Source of the DNA: Phymorhynchus buccinoides
Taxonomy: Eukaryota > Mollusca > Gastropoda > Neogastropoda > Raphitomidae
Direction of reading: 5' to 3'
DNA length: 64,000 nucleotides
Assembly: GCA_017654935.2 (NCBI GenBank)
Contig: CM065703.1
Location: 43,275,929 to 43,339,928 of the forward strand
Shown here: positions 1 to 11,109 of the stretch, piece by piece
How the letters are laid out: every line of letters begins with the position of its first letter
Numbering within the stretch: the first letter of the stretch is position 1
Translations under genes and position numbers: made by a program
The notes under the pieces: model-generated
The model's input: only the letters and a program-made list of their open reading frames with translations
What the model was told of the DNA's origin: nothing
The model's database searches: none

Positions 1-304
1 TGATGCTCTACAATGAACACTCTGTGCTTTGCCAAGCCTTGAATGAGACTTTTGCTTGTAAAGGTGGAATAGTCAACTCCCATGATATAAAAATGTCACG
101 TTAGACTCGGAAGCTAACACAGCATCAATATGGGTCAGTAGTAAATATGTGCAATATTCTCGCAATTGATCCTTGTTGGGGTGCTCTAGCAACGTTTCTT
201 TCCTGTATCACAAGTTGTGGATCTTTTCTTTGTCGTCCTTGACACACAATGCAAAGTTCTTGGCCACATGCCTGTCACGTTTCAGGAGCAGACTTGGGAT
301 CCAT
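1..304 (-). pseudogene. N-terminal fragment of the uncharacterised TE-like protein (copy A)
   Basis: This is the counterpart of 28368-28682. The start codon corresponds to position 304 on the minus strand, and the coding sequence runs out of the window to the left. Many single-base gaps relative to copy B destroy the frame. No function can be assigned beyond that given for the copy-B element at 25879-28682. Confidence 0.6.
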
Positions 305-795
305 TACGTCCTAAGCTTCAGATGTGTTAGAAATGGTCACTGACTTTAAGATACTGCTTTGAAACCACGAGACAATTATAAATCTCACTGCTATGAAAAG
401 GAATGTTCTGAAGATTTAGACTAAATTTACCACAAAACACTCACTTATTTATATTCGACCTGTAGTCCGCTCTTCTGCGGCAAAGCATTGGGTAACCATT
501 AGCAACAGAGGCCAAATACAGATTTCTAGGTCCTTGAGTGGACTTAACACTCAACAGTTGATTAGAAAAGTATGTTTTTATCGATCTATAGACCGATTTG
601 TTCAAATGAATACCTATTATAAGTATTTGTCTACCGTGATACAGCTGTCGGCCGTTTGGCGGTTGCCATGGGCAAACAGGGGCAAGATTACAGCTGTTCA
701 AATGGCTTCATTGAGTCAGGGCACCTCTTCCCAGAAAAGGGTTTGACAACTCTGACTCTCGATGCCTACGGGTGTCTGATCTGAAAAATGGCAAC
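305..795 (-). mobile_element. 5' noncoding part and terminal end of the TIR element (copy A)
   Basis: Collinear with 28683-29210. The right end, close to position 795, carries the same terminal sequence as copy B, and the LINE RT relic follows directly. I see no gene here. Short open frames in this stretch are not conserved between the two copies. Confidence 0.6.
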
Positions 796-1327
796 GGTGT
801 AGTAGGGTTGTATCGTCAGCAAAGAGCTCGCAATTGAGATTCTAAATGAAGGGGTAAGCGTTGATATAAAATTGAAAAAAAAAAAAAATAAAAAAAAGGC
901 CCTAGAATAGACCCATGGGGATTCCATATTTGACTAGTTTTGAGGGAGACATTACAGAATCACGGAGAACTGCTTGCATTCTATTGTTTAGAAGGATGAA
1001 TCATATTTAACAGAGTGAATTTAAGCCATAGAGAGTAAGTTTACTTAAGAGAAGAGGGTGATCAATCGGTCAAAGCTTTAGCAAAATCTACAAAAACTGC
1101 GCCAGTAATAAACATTATTGATGTAAGATGCCACTCTTCTACAAGAGATTAGCATTCGTAGGCAGGAATGTTTCTCCTAAATCGTTTTGTTTGGTGAAGT
1201 AAATCAAGCTTAACGAAATGAGACTGGAAGGTGGTGTTTAAAAATGTTTTTTTCAAGGGTTGACAAGCACTGGAGATAGATATGGGCGTAATTTTGAAGG
1301 GTCAGACGTATCCTCCGGATTTAAAGA
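796..1327 (-). pseudogene. LINE reverse-transcriptase relic (copy A)
   Basis: This is the homologue of the RT fragment at 29211-29742, with many single-base indels so that no continuous frame remains. It is flanked on the left by the TIR element, at the same insertion point as copy B, and on the right by a GA-rich tract where the LINE is 5'-truncated. The shared insertion and truncation points show that copies A and B descend from one locus. Confidence 0.75.
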
Positions 1328-1411
1328 TGGGAAGAGAGAGAGAGATCCTGTTCATCAAATGAAAGGCAAATGTGGTGTAGTCTGTGGTGCGTATGTGCGG
1401 CGTGCCGTGCA

Positions 1412-1625
1412 TAGGGAGAGACGGGGTAAAAGCGCATGGGCGGGTAGAAGCCCCCCCCCCCCAATTATCTCTGAAATGAAGCAAATGTCAGTCTCATTTG
1501 CCATGAGACGATGTTAAAGTCTAGCATTCGTCTCATAGGCAAATTGACTGAAATTTTTCTTTATTTCATGAGATAAGTGGGAGTGGCTCTACCGCCCATG
1601 TGCTTGTTACCCCGTCTCCCTACGT
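1412..1625. mobile_element. Palindromic fold-back MITE (family P1), copy A-1
   Basis: The left arm begins TAGGGAGAGACGGGGTAA and the right arm ends with its near reverse complement. The arms continue inward through a GCGCATGGGCGGG segment to a centre containing opposed TTTGCC and GGCAAA motifs. Arm mismatches are mainly single-base indels. Related copies lie at 3989-4203, 29836-30136 and 32665-32902. There is no coding capacity, so it is non-autonomous. The target duplication cannot be resolved. Confidence 0.7.
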
Positions 1626-2154
1626 CTGCGTGTGTGTGTGCGCAGCGCGGTGGTGTACATGGACATTGTGTTAACATGAGCCGGCAAAAGAAGACGAACC
1701 ATATGAAAAAGAAAACTGGCATCTTAAGTCCTGATAAGATAACTATATACCCCCCCCCCCTCACACCCCCCATCTGTATCCAGTTCTTCCCCACCGAACC
1801 CTCCCCACAATATTCAGAGGGGGGGGGGGGGGGTTAGGCCTGCAGCCCCCACCCTTTCCCCCCAAAAAAAAATCAGATCGCCGAGCGCAGCTAAATGTCC
1901 TCGCGGGGATATACCTAGCAACTCGCAGCACCCCAGTTGATTGTTACTTCCTGGTTCAAAACTGCTTCAATAGGGGTATGAACAGTATGGGCATAGTCGT
2001 TTATTTCATTGCCCAGATTGCACTATTTTGCTTCTTGGATTTATTATTTTTCAAGGACAAGGATTTATATTTTACCCCGGACCCCCCAACTTTGTTGTGT
2101 GATGCAAAAACAAGAAAACACAGGGATGGAGCATTAAATATGCATCAAAAAACG
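1626..2154. other. Homopolymer-rich spacer, no gene seen
   Basis: Contains C-runs and G-runs (about 1751-1760 and 1819-1833) and an A-run near 1863. The equivalent copy-B stretch is 30137-30663. A similar C-rich and G-rich block with a GAATATG core recurs near 4200 and 32920. Open frames are not shared between copies. Confidence 0.5.
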
Positions 2155-3025
2155 CGCGCACACAGGTACGCCCGCAGCGCCAGCTTGTACTCCCCACACA
2201 CACGCGCGCACGCCACACGCACCAACACACACAACATACGCGCACGCAACACACGTACATGCAAAACACACACCACACACACACACATATACACACACCA
2301 CACACACCGCACGCACACCCGTACATGCAAAACACATACACACACACACGCACGCCCCCCACACGCACGCCCACGCACCCGCCCCCCCCACCACCCCCCA
2401 CACAAGACACACCGACACACACACACACCACACAGACACCACACACACAGACACCACCAGACACACACACACACACACACACCCACACAACCACCACCCA
2501 CGGAACCCACCAACACACACACAGACACACACACACACAGGACAACACACACACCACACACATACACAAACACACACAACACACACACACACACAAGACA
2601 CACACACACACACACACACAACAGAGACCACACAGACACACACACACACAACACAGACACCACACACACACACACAAACAGACACACACACACCACAAGA
2701 CACACACACACACAGACACACCACAACACACAGACACACACACAGACACACACAACACACACCACAACACACAGACATAACACACACACACACACACACA
2801 CACACAACACACACACAAACACACCACAGAAAACAACACAACACACACACACACACACACACAGACACACACACACATACACACACACACACACACACAC
2901 AGACACACAGACACACAACACACACACACAGGACACACACACAGGACAACACACACACAGACACAAACACAATACACACACAACAACACAACACACACAC
3001 ACAATACACACACACAGACACAACA

Positions 3026-3063
<38 letters not shown>

Positions 3064-3345
3064 CACCCCGCTGCCACACACCACACATACACACACACAC
3101 AGACACACACACACACACAGAGACACACACACACAACACACACACACACACACACAGCACATACACACACACAACCACACACACACACAAACACACACCA
3201 CCACGCACATGCACACACACCCCACACAGAATCACACGACACACACACACACACACAACACACACACACATACACACACAACCACACACAGACACACACA
3301 CACATACCACAACACACACACACCCCACCGCACACAGACACAAAT
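2155..3345. repeat. (CA)n microsatellite tract, interrupted (copy A)
   Basis: About 1.2 kb of nearly uninterrupted CA dinucleotides with CCACAC, AACACA and ACAGAC interruptions. Both strands show long spurious frames of Thr-His or Cys-Val repeats. The tract can adopt Z-DNA when supercoiled. Confidence 0.95.
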
Positions 3346-3479
3346 TATTGTCTGGAATAGAGACTTTAAGGGAAGGCACTGCTTCTCAGAAAACTAATAG
3401 GGTATTTTCTGTTGATTAGAAAACTAGGAATTATTTTCCCTAGCCTAGAAAAAAAACACGCGTTGCCTTTTTCTATTGA

Positions 3480-3658
3480 AAACACACACACACACCACAC
3501 CCACGCGCCCGCGCGCACACAGTCACACATACAACACACACACACACACACACACGCGCACGCGAACGCCACACACACAACACACTCCACACACAAACAC
3601 TCACACACACACACCACACACACACCACACAAACACACCACACTCCAAACACACATAA
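3480..3658. repeat. Second (CA)n tract (copy A)
   Basis: A CA dinucleotide tract with CGCG interruptions near its left end. It is separated from the main tract by about 130 bases that are conserved with copy B (31976-32113). Confidence 0.9.
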
Positions 3659-3988
3659 TAATTATACACGCGTTTTGCGCGTGAGAGAGAAACTAGGCCT
3701 TTATTATTTCGTGAATGTCGGCAATGAGATCCATCAACTCCACAGTGACCCAGTCGCCTCATCAAAAAGAGAGTCAGTCATTGCGGTAGCGGCCAGCAAA
3801 GCAGACGCGGTGAAGACAGCTCCATTTATTTATTATTGAACTCTTCACTTGTGCGTCAGTTGGAGGAAGCATGGCAAAACTGTTGGACCACCGACATGAA
3901 ATGTCGTCCGCGAGCTTGAAGAAGGTCAGTAGAATTGATTGTGAGATTTTGGTGACATTAAAAAAATAGCTGCAAAGACGCAGTTCAA
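3659..3988. other. Spacer, no gene seen
   Basis: Collinear with 32311-32664 but full of small indels. No protein similarity recognised in any frame. Confidence 0.4.
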
Positions 3989-4203
3989 GTAGGGTAAGAG
4001 GGTTAAAAAGCGGCATGGGCGGGTAAAAAGCCCAACCCCATTATCATGAAATTAAAGCAAATTCAGTCTCATTTGCCCATGAGACGAGCGTTAAGTCTGC
4101 ATTCGTCTCATGGGGCAAATTGACTGAAATTTTCTTTAGTTAATGCGATAATATGGTTGGGGATTCTTACCGCCCATGCGCTTTTACCCGTCTTCCCCCT
4201 ACT
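3989..4203. mobile_element. Palindromic fold-back MITE (family P1), copy A-2
   Basis: Same arm sequences as 1412-1625: GTAGGG on the left, then GCATGGGCGGG, opposed TTTGCCCATGAGACGA and its complement in the centre, and GGGCAAAT on the right arm. This copy has fewer indels than A-1. It has no coding capacity. Confidence 0.75.
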
Positions 4204-4309
4204 ACCCCTCCCCCCCCCCTGAATATGAGAAACAGTTGGGGGAGGGGGGGGGGGCTGTCTCAGCCCTAACAACTGTACTATACACAGCAATCTTGACTCT
4301 TAGATAGAG

Positions 4310-4385
4310 AAAGAGAGAGATCAAACTTCAAATACTTATTTACAAGGATTACGAATTAGGCTGGGCCTAGTCAAGAGAGGGAGAG
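4310..4385 (-). mobile_element. Retroposon 3'-end fragment flanked by GA repeats
   Basis: A short segment reading, on the minus strand, AAATAAGTATTTGAAG just before a TC-rich tract. Close relatives lie at 24060-24135 and 33020-33105; in those two the same segment reads AAAATAAAGTATTTG. The polyadenylation-like AATAAA followed by a simple repeat suggests the 3' end of a LINE or SINE, but no body is visible. Confidence 0.4.
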
Positions 4386-4913
4386 AGAAGAGGAGAGAGC
4401 ACCTTCCGTTTCTTTTTTTCCAGCCGTTCAAATTTACACAAGAAAATTCAGTGAATAGAATATAACTAAAGGAGGCCAAACAGTGTTAAATATATGTCGA
4501 AGAAAGGAAAACTTGTGGTTTACTGGTGAAAAACGTTGTTACTTGCAATTCTGATCCGTAGGTGTGTGGTGAACGGGGTTTTGGGGGTGCGTTTTTAGCG
4601 CAGTGTTTGAATAGCGCCATCGAAAATCGCCAGCGTTTTGCGTCGAAGTGATTGAAAATATTTTCGTCGCTGTCGAAAATAGCGCAAATGGAATTCAGCT
4701 TAGCCGGATGTCTGATGGTGAAACAGCGTGAACCCCTTCCATCTGCCAATGCCCCTGCCCTCCAACGAGGAAGTTGCTTTATTTAAAAAAACCTTTAAAA
4801 AAACAACTAATCAAATGAAACGAAGTAAAATGGAAAATAATGTCATTCAGAAATGTCAGGGAACTGCAGTCCTTCACACAATTATGGAGAAGAGTAGGAA
4901 GGTCAGACATTCC
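4386..4913. other. Spacer, no gene seen; quality boundary
   Basis: Collinear with 33106-33659. Indels between copies A and B are frequent up to about 4790 and then almost vanish. No coding similarity recognised. Confidence 0.5.
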
Positions 4914-5200
4914 CGCTAATTGTATGGTGGAATAATCACACTAATTGAATAGTGGAATAGTTACACTAATTGTATAGTGGAATAGTTACACTAATTGTAT
5001 AGTGGAATAGTTACACTAATTGTATAGTGGAATAGTCACACTAATTGAATAGTGGAATAGTCACACTAATTGTATAGTGGAATAGTCACACTAATTGTAT
5101 AGTGGAATAGTCTCGCTAATTGAACTCTTATGGAGAAGAACAGTAGGAAGGTCACACATTCCCGCTAATTGTATGGTGGAATAGTCGCGCTAATTGAACT
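4914..5200. repeat. 25-bp minisatellite (copy A)
   Basis: About eleven units with period 25, each containing the core TAGTGGAATAGT and ACACTAATTG. Variants alternate TTGAATAG and TTGTATAG. The matching copy-B array at 33660-33945 has essentially the same length. Confidence 0.95.
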
Positions 5201-5370
5201 GATCGCGCTGTTTGACAACTCCCGGGTTTTTGCTTCTTATGAGGCTGGGTGGAAATAATTAGGGGAAATTTGTCAAAACGCTCAGATTAACATTTTGTTT
5301 AAAGATTCAAATCGTATTTTTGCACTTTTTCAATGAGAGTGCTTTTCAAGTTACAAAGTGTCCTTTGAAG

Positions 5371-5446
5371 TTTGTGAGGGGTGAGCCTTCCCACGCCGCG
5401 TGGTGAGGTTTGTGAGGGGTGAGCCTTCCCACGCCGCGTGGTGAGG
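5371..5446. repeat. 38-bp direct repeat pair (copy A)
   Basis: Two units beginning TTTGTGAGGGGTGAGCC and containing CACGCCGCGTGG, immediately before the 74-bp satellite. Copy B has the same pair at 34117-34197, with a few extra bases in its first unit. Confidence 0.85.
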
Positions 5447-5467
5447 TTTGTCGTTTGCAGATGTTTG

Positions 5468-8400
5468 GTTCAACCACTTTAGTCCCCGTACAGCAGATAA
5501 ATGTAGACATTGACAGGCAAGATGTTCTAGAAGAGGGTTCAGTTCAACCACTTTAGTCCCCCGTACAGTAGATAAATGTAGACATTGCCAGGCAAGATGT
5601 TCTAGAAGAGGGTTCAGTTCAACCACTTTAGTCCCCCGTACAGCAGATAAATGTAGACATTGAACTCGTTATAAATGTAGCAAGATGTTCTAGAAGAGGG
5701 TTCAGTTCAACCACATTAGTCCCCGTACAGCAGATAAATGTAGACATTGCCAGGCAAGATGTTCTAGAAGAGGGTTCAGTTCAATCACTTTAGTCCCGTA
5801 CAGCAGATAAATGTAGACATTGAACTCTTATAAATGTAGCAAGATGTTCTAGAAGAGGGTTCAGTTCAATCACTTTAGTCCCCGTACAGCAGATAAATGT
5901 AGACATTGATACAGTAGCAAGATGTTCTAGAAGAGGGTTCAGTTCAATCACTTTAGTCCCCGTACAGCAGATAAATGTAGACATTGAACTCAGATAAATG
6001 TAGCAAGATGTTCTAGAAGAGGGTTCAGTTCAATCCACTTTAGTCCCCCGTACAGCAGATAAATGTAGACATTGCCAGGCAAGATGTTCTAGAAGAGGGT
6101 TCAGTTCAATCACTTTAGTCCCCGTACAGCAGATAAATGTAGACATTGCCAGGCAAGATGTTCTAGAAGAGGGTTCAGTTCAACCACTTTAGTCCCCGTA
6201 CAGCAGATAAATGTAGACATTGCCAGGCAAGATGTTCTAGAAGAGGGTTCAGTTCAATCACTTTAGTCCCCGTACAGCAGATAAATGTAGACATTGCCAG
6301 GCAAGATGTTCTAGAAGAGGGTTCAGTTCAATCACTTTAGTCCCCATATAGTAGATAAATGTAGACATTGCCAGGCAAGATGTTCTAGAAGAGGGTTCAG
6401 TTCAATCACTTTAGTCCCCGTACAGCAGATAAATGTAGACATTGCCAGGCAAGATGTTCTAGAAGAGTGTTCAGTTCAATCACTTTAGTCCCCATATAGT
6501 AGATAAATGTAGACATTGACAGGCAAGATGTTCTAGAAGAGGGTTCAGTTCAATCACTTTAGTCCCCATACAGCAGATAAATGTAGACATTGACAGGCAA
6601 GATGTTCTAGAAGAGGGTTCAGTTCAATCACTTTAGTCCCCATACAGCAGATAAATGTAGACATTGCCAGGCAAGATGTTCTAGAAGAGGGTTCAGTTCA
6701 ATCACTTTAGTCCCGTACAGCAGATAAATGTAGACATTGCCAGAAGATGTTCTAGAAGAGGGTTCAGTTCAGACAGCAGATAAATGTAGACAGGCAAGAT
6801 GTTCTAGAAGAGGGTTCAGTTCAACCACTTTAGTCCCCGTACAGTAGATAAATGTAGACATTGCCAGGCAAGATGTTCTAGAAGAGTGTTCAAATCACTT
6901 TAGTCCCCGTACAGCAGATAAATGTAGACATTGCCAGGCAAGATGTTCTAGAAGAGTGTTCAGTTCAATCACTTTAGTCCCCGTACAGTAGATAAATGTA
7001 GACATTGCCAGGCAAGATGTTCTAGAAGAGGGTTCAGTTCAATCACTTTAGTCCCGTACAGCAGATAAATGTAGACATTGACAGGCAAGATGTTCTAGAA
7101 GAGGGTTCAGTTCAATCACTTTAGTCCCCATATAGTAGATAAATGTAGACATTGTCAGGCAAGATGTTCTAGAAGAGTGTTCAGTTCAACCACTTTAGTC
7201 CCCGTACAGCAGATAAATGTAGACATTGCCAGGCAAGATGTTCTAGAAGAGTGTTCAGTTCAATCACTTTAGTCCCCATATAGTAGATAAATGTAGACAT
7301 TGACAGGCAAGATGTTCTAGAAGAGGGTTCAGTTCAATCACTTTAGTCCCCGTACAGCAGATAAATGTAGACATTGCCAGGCAAGATGTTCTAGAAGAGT
7401 GTTCAGTTCAATCACTTTAGTCCCCATACAGTAGATAAATGTAGACATTGCCAGGCAAGATGTTCTAGAAGAGGGTTCAGTTCAATCACTTTAGTCCCGT
7501 ACAGCAGATAAATGTAGACTTTGCCAGGCAAGATGTTCTAGAAGAGTGTTCATTTCAATCACTTTAGTCCCCGTACAGTAGATAAATGTAGACATTGCCA
7601 GGCAAGATGTTCTAGAAGAGGGTTCAGTTCAATCACTTTAGTCCCCGTACAGTAGATAAATGTAGACATTGTCAGGCAAGATGTTCTAGAAGAGTGTTCA
7701 TTTCAATCACTTTAGTCCCCGTACAGCAGATAAATGTAGACATTGCCAGGCAAGATGTTCTAGAAGAGTGTTCAGTTCAATCACTTTAGTCCCCGTACAG
7801 CAGATAAATGTAGACATTGCCAGGCAAGATGTTCTAGAAGAGGGTTCAGTTCAATCACTTTAGTCCCCATATAGTAGATAAATGTAGACATTGTCAGGCA
7901 AGATGTTCTAGAAGAGGGTTCAGTTCAATCACTTTAGTCCCCATATAGTAGATAAATGTAGACATTGTCAGGCAAGATGTTCTAGAAGAGGGTTCAGTTC
8001 AATCACTTTAGTCCCCATATAGTAGATAAATGTAGACATTGTCAGGCAAGATGTTCTAGAAGAGGGTTCAGTTCAATCACTTTAGTCCCCATATAGTAGA
8101 TAAATGTAGACATTGTCAGGCAAGATGTTCTAGAAGAGGGTTCAGTTCAATCACTTTAGTCCCGTACAGCAGATAAATGTAGACATTGCCAGGCAAGATG
8201 TTCTAGAAGAGTGTTCAGAATCACTTTAGTCCCCGTACAGCAGATAAATGTAGACAAGATGTTCTAGAAGAGGGTTCAGTTCAACCACTTTAGTCCCCGT
8301 ACAGTAGATAAATGTAGACATTGCCAGGCAAGATGTTCTAGAAGAGTGTTCAGTTCAACCACTTTAGTCCCCGTACAGCAGATAAATGTAGACATTGCCA

Positions 8401-10833
8401 GGCAAGATGTAGAAGAGTGTTCAGTTCAACCACTTTAGTCCCCGTACAGCAGATAAATGTAGACATTGACAGGCAAGATGTTCTAGAAGAGTGTTCAGTT
8501 CAATCACTTTAGTCCCCGTACAGTACAGCCAGGCAGATAGAAGAGGGTTCAGTTCAATCACTTTAGTCCCCGTACAGTAGATAAATGTAGACATTGCCAG
8601 GCAAGATGTTCTAGAAGAGTGTTCAGTTCAATCACTTTAGTCCCCGTACAGCAGATAAATGTAGACATTGCTAGAAGAGTGTTCAGTAGCAAGATGTTCT
8701 AGAAGAGGGTTCAGTTCAATCACTTTAGTCCCCGTACAGCAGATAAATGTAGACATTGTCCCGTACAGCAGATAAATGTAGACATTGAACTCAGATAAAT
8801 GTAGCAAGATGTTCTAGAAGAGGGTTCAGTTCAACCACTTTAGTCCCCCGTACAGTAGATAAATGTAGACATTGCCAGGCAAGATGTTCTAGAAGAGGGT
8901 TCAGTTCAATCACTTTAGTCCCGTACAGCAGATAAATGTAGACATGAACTCTGATAAATTGTCAGGCAAGATGTTCTAGAAGAGGGTTCAGTTCAACCAC
9001 TTTAGTCCCCCGTACAGCAGATAAATGTAGACATTGCCAGGCAAGATGTTCTAGAAGAGTGTTCATTTAATCACTTTAGTCCCCGTACAGCAGATAAATG
9101 TAGACATTGCCAGGCAAGATGTTCTCAGAAGAAATGTAGCAAATGTCAGATCACTTTAGTCCAACCACTTTAGTCCCCCGTACAGTAGATAAATGTAGAC
9201 ATTGCCAGGCAAGATGTTCTAGAAGAGGGTTCAGTTCAATCACTTTAGTCCCCATACAGCAGATAAATGTAGACATTGCCAGGCAAGATGTTCTAGAAGA
9301 GTGTTCAGTTCAATCACTTTAGTCCCCGTACAGCAGATAAATGTAGACAAGATGTTCTAGAAGAGGGTTCAGTTCAATCACTTTAGTCCCCGTACAGCAG
9401 ATAAATGTAGACATTGCCAGGCAAGATGTTCTAGAAGAGTGTTCAGTTCAATCACTTTAGTCCCCGTACAGCAGATAAATGTAGACATTGCCAGGCAAGA
9501 TGTTCTAGAAGAGTGTTCATTTCAATCACTTTAGTCCCCGTACAGTAGATAAATGTAGACATTGACAGGCAAGATGTTCTAGAAGAGGGTTCAGTTCAAC
9601 CACTTTAGTCCCCCGTACAGTAGATAAATGTAGACATTGACAGGCAAGATGTTCTAGAAGAGGGTTCAGTTCAATCACTTTAGTCCCCGTACAGCAGATA
9701 AATGTAGACATTGCCAGGCAAGATGTTCTAGAAGAGGGTTCAGTTCAATCACTTTAGTCCCCATACAGTAGATAAATGTAGACATTGCCAGGCAAGATGT
9801 TCTAGAAGAGTGTTCAGTTCAATCACTTTAGTCCCCGTACAGCAGATAAATGTAGACATTGCCAGGCAAGATGTTCTAGAAGAGGGTTCAGTTCAATCAC
9901 TTTAGTCCCCATACAGCAGATAAATGTAGACATTGCCAGGCAAGATGTTCTAGAAGAGTGTTCAGTTCAATCACTTTAGTCCCCGTACAGCAGATAAATG
10001 TAGACATTGCCAGGCAAGATGTTCTAGAAGAGGGTTCAGTTCAATCACTTTAGTCCCCATATAGTAGATAAATGTAGACATTGCCAGGCAAGATGTTCTA
10101 GAAGAGTGTTCAGTTCAATCACTTTAGTCCCCGTACAGTAGATAAATGTAGACATTGCCAGGCAAGATGTTCTAGAAGAGTGTTCAGTTCAATCACTTTA
10201 GTCCCCGTACAGTAGATAAATGTAGACATTGCCAGGCAAGATGTTCTAGAAGAGTGTTCAGTTCAATCACTTTAGTCCCCGTACAGTAGATAAATGTAGA
10301 CATTGCCAGGCAAGATGTTCTAGAAGAGTGTTCAGTTCAATCACTTTAGTCCCCGTACAGTAGATAAATGTAGACATTGCCAGGCAAGATGTTCTAGAAG
10401 AGTGTTCAGTTCAATCACTTTAGTCCCCGTACAGTAGATAAATGTAGACATTGCCAGGCAAGATGTTCTAGAAGAGTGTTTCATTTAATTTGGTTTTAAG
10501 AGGCCTGTCCAGTCTCTCAAGTCGTGTTCTAGAAGAGTGTTCAGTTCAATCACTTTAGTCCCCATTCTTGTAGATAAATGTAGACATTGCCAGGCAAGAT
10601 GTTCTAGAAGAGTGTTCAGTTCAATCACTTTAGTCCCCGTACGTATAAATGTAGACATTGTCAGGCAAGAAGTTCTAGAAGAGGGTTCGTTCAATCACTT
10701 TAGTCCCCGTACAGTTACATGTAGACATTGCCAGGCAAGATGTTCTAGAAGAGTGTTCAGTTCAATCACTTTAGTCCCCGTACAGCAGATAAATGTAGAC
10801 ATTGCCAGGCAAGATGTTCTAGAAGAGTGTTCA
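5468..10833. repeat. 74-bp satellite array (copy A)
   Basis: About 72 head-to-tail units of 74 bp. Each carries TTCAATCACTTTAGTCCCC, GATAAATGTAGACATTG and ATGTTCTAGAAGAG. Unit variants alternate GTACAGCAG, GTACAGTAG, CATATAGTAG and CATACAGTAG, and GGGTTC with GTGTTC. Several units are truncated or scrambled (around 6750-6800, 8660-8780 and 9110-9180). Because 74 is not a multiple of three, frames drift and stop, and minus-strand peptides of about 60 residues are by-products. Every full unit contains the palindrome TTCTAGAA. Confidence 0.97.
10485..10530 (-). pseudogene. Short GIY-YIG endonuclease fragment embedded in the 74-bp satellite
   Basis: A block containing TTTTAAGAGGCCTGTCC interrupts the satellite. 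It is a diverged copy of the segment at 10834-10862, which belongs to the Penelope-type endonuclease relic. On the minus strand the Gly-Leu-Leu-Lys stretch matches the Gly-Arg-Pro-Leu-Lys part of that relic in a shifted frame. Satellite units continue on both sides for about 300 bp to the right, so the flank itself was included in an amplification step. Confidence 0.5.
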
Positions 10834-10985
10834 TTTAATCTGGTTTTAAGAGGCCTTCCTGTCTCTTCTATGTCGTCTTCCCTGCACTGTTCACGTTGAA
10901 TGTGATACACTATCCCTCTCTTCTTGTCCTTAGCTGTCCTGTCTTTCAGTGTTGTGAAGCGTCCCCTCCCTATCTCTCGATAAGG
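10827..10985 (-). pseudogene. Penelope-like element GIY-YIG endonuclease relic (copy A)
   Basis: The minus strand from 10916 to 10827 is open for 30 residues. It starts GIVYHIQ, then has a Glu-Gln-Cys, then ETGRPLKTRLNEH. This spacing matches the GIY-YIG endonuclease domain of Penelope-like retroelements: GIY-type start, CxxC region, YIG-ET-x-R-x-L-x-x-R-x-x-EH. The YIG position reads DIE and the first cysteine is arginine, so the nuclease is dead. The segment just upstream (10917-10985) encodes a Lys/Asp/Arg-rich stretch in another frame, as expected before the domain, so there is also a frameshift. The relic abuts the last satellite unit. No RT domain is visible, so this is a fragment only. 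Confidence 0.6.
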
Positions 10986-11109
10986 GTTTAGGGTGAAGCT
11001 AAATCGACAACTAGCAATACGTTACCAACTTTGCCCATGTTTACCGTGAACGCTAATCGGAAGATACGCAAATTATAAAGTTGCAATCGTCTATGGTGTT
11101 TCCATTCCA

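Noticed and set aside
1978..3379. Frames of 360-460 codons on both strands rich in Thr-His or Cys-Val
   Set aside because: They are direct translations of the (CA)n tract, occur in several frames at once and change completely between copies A and B.
4914..10833. CRISPR-like array
   Set aside because: Units are contiguous without variable spacers, unit lengths do not fit, no cas-like genes occur and the DNA is clearly animal.
5351..10910. Repeated peptides of about 60 residues starting MSTFI on the minus strand
   Set aside because: They arise from the 74-bp unit, stop at each third unit and depend on C-run length; no sign of selection on the frame.
10981..10998. Telomere-associated Penelope element suggested by GGGTTTAGGG beside the endonuclease relic
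   Set aside because: A single degenerate word is no evidence for a telomere, and telomere-associated Penelope elements typically lack this endonuclease.
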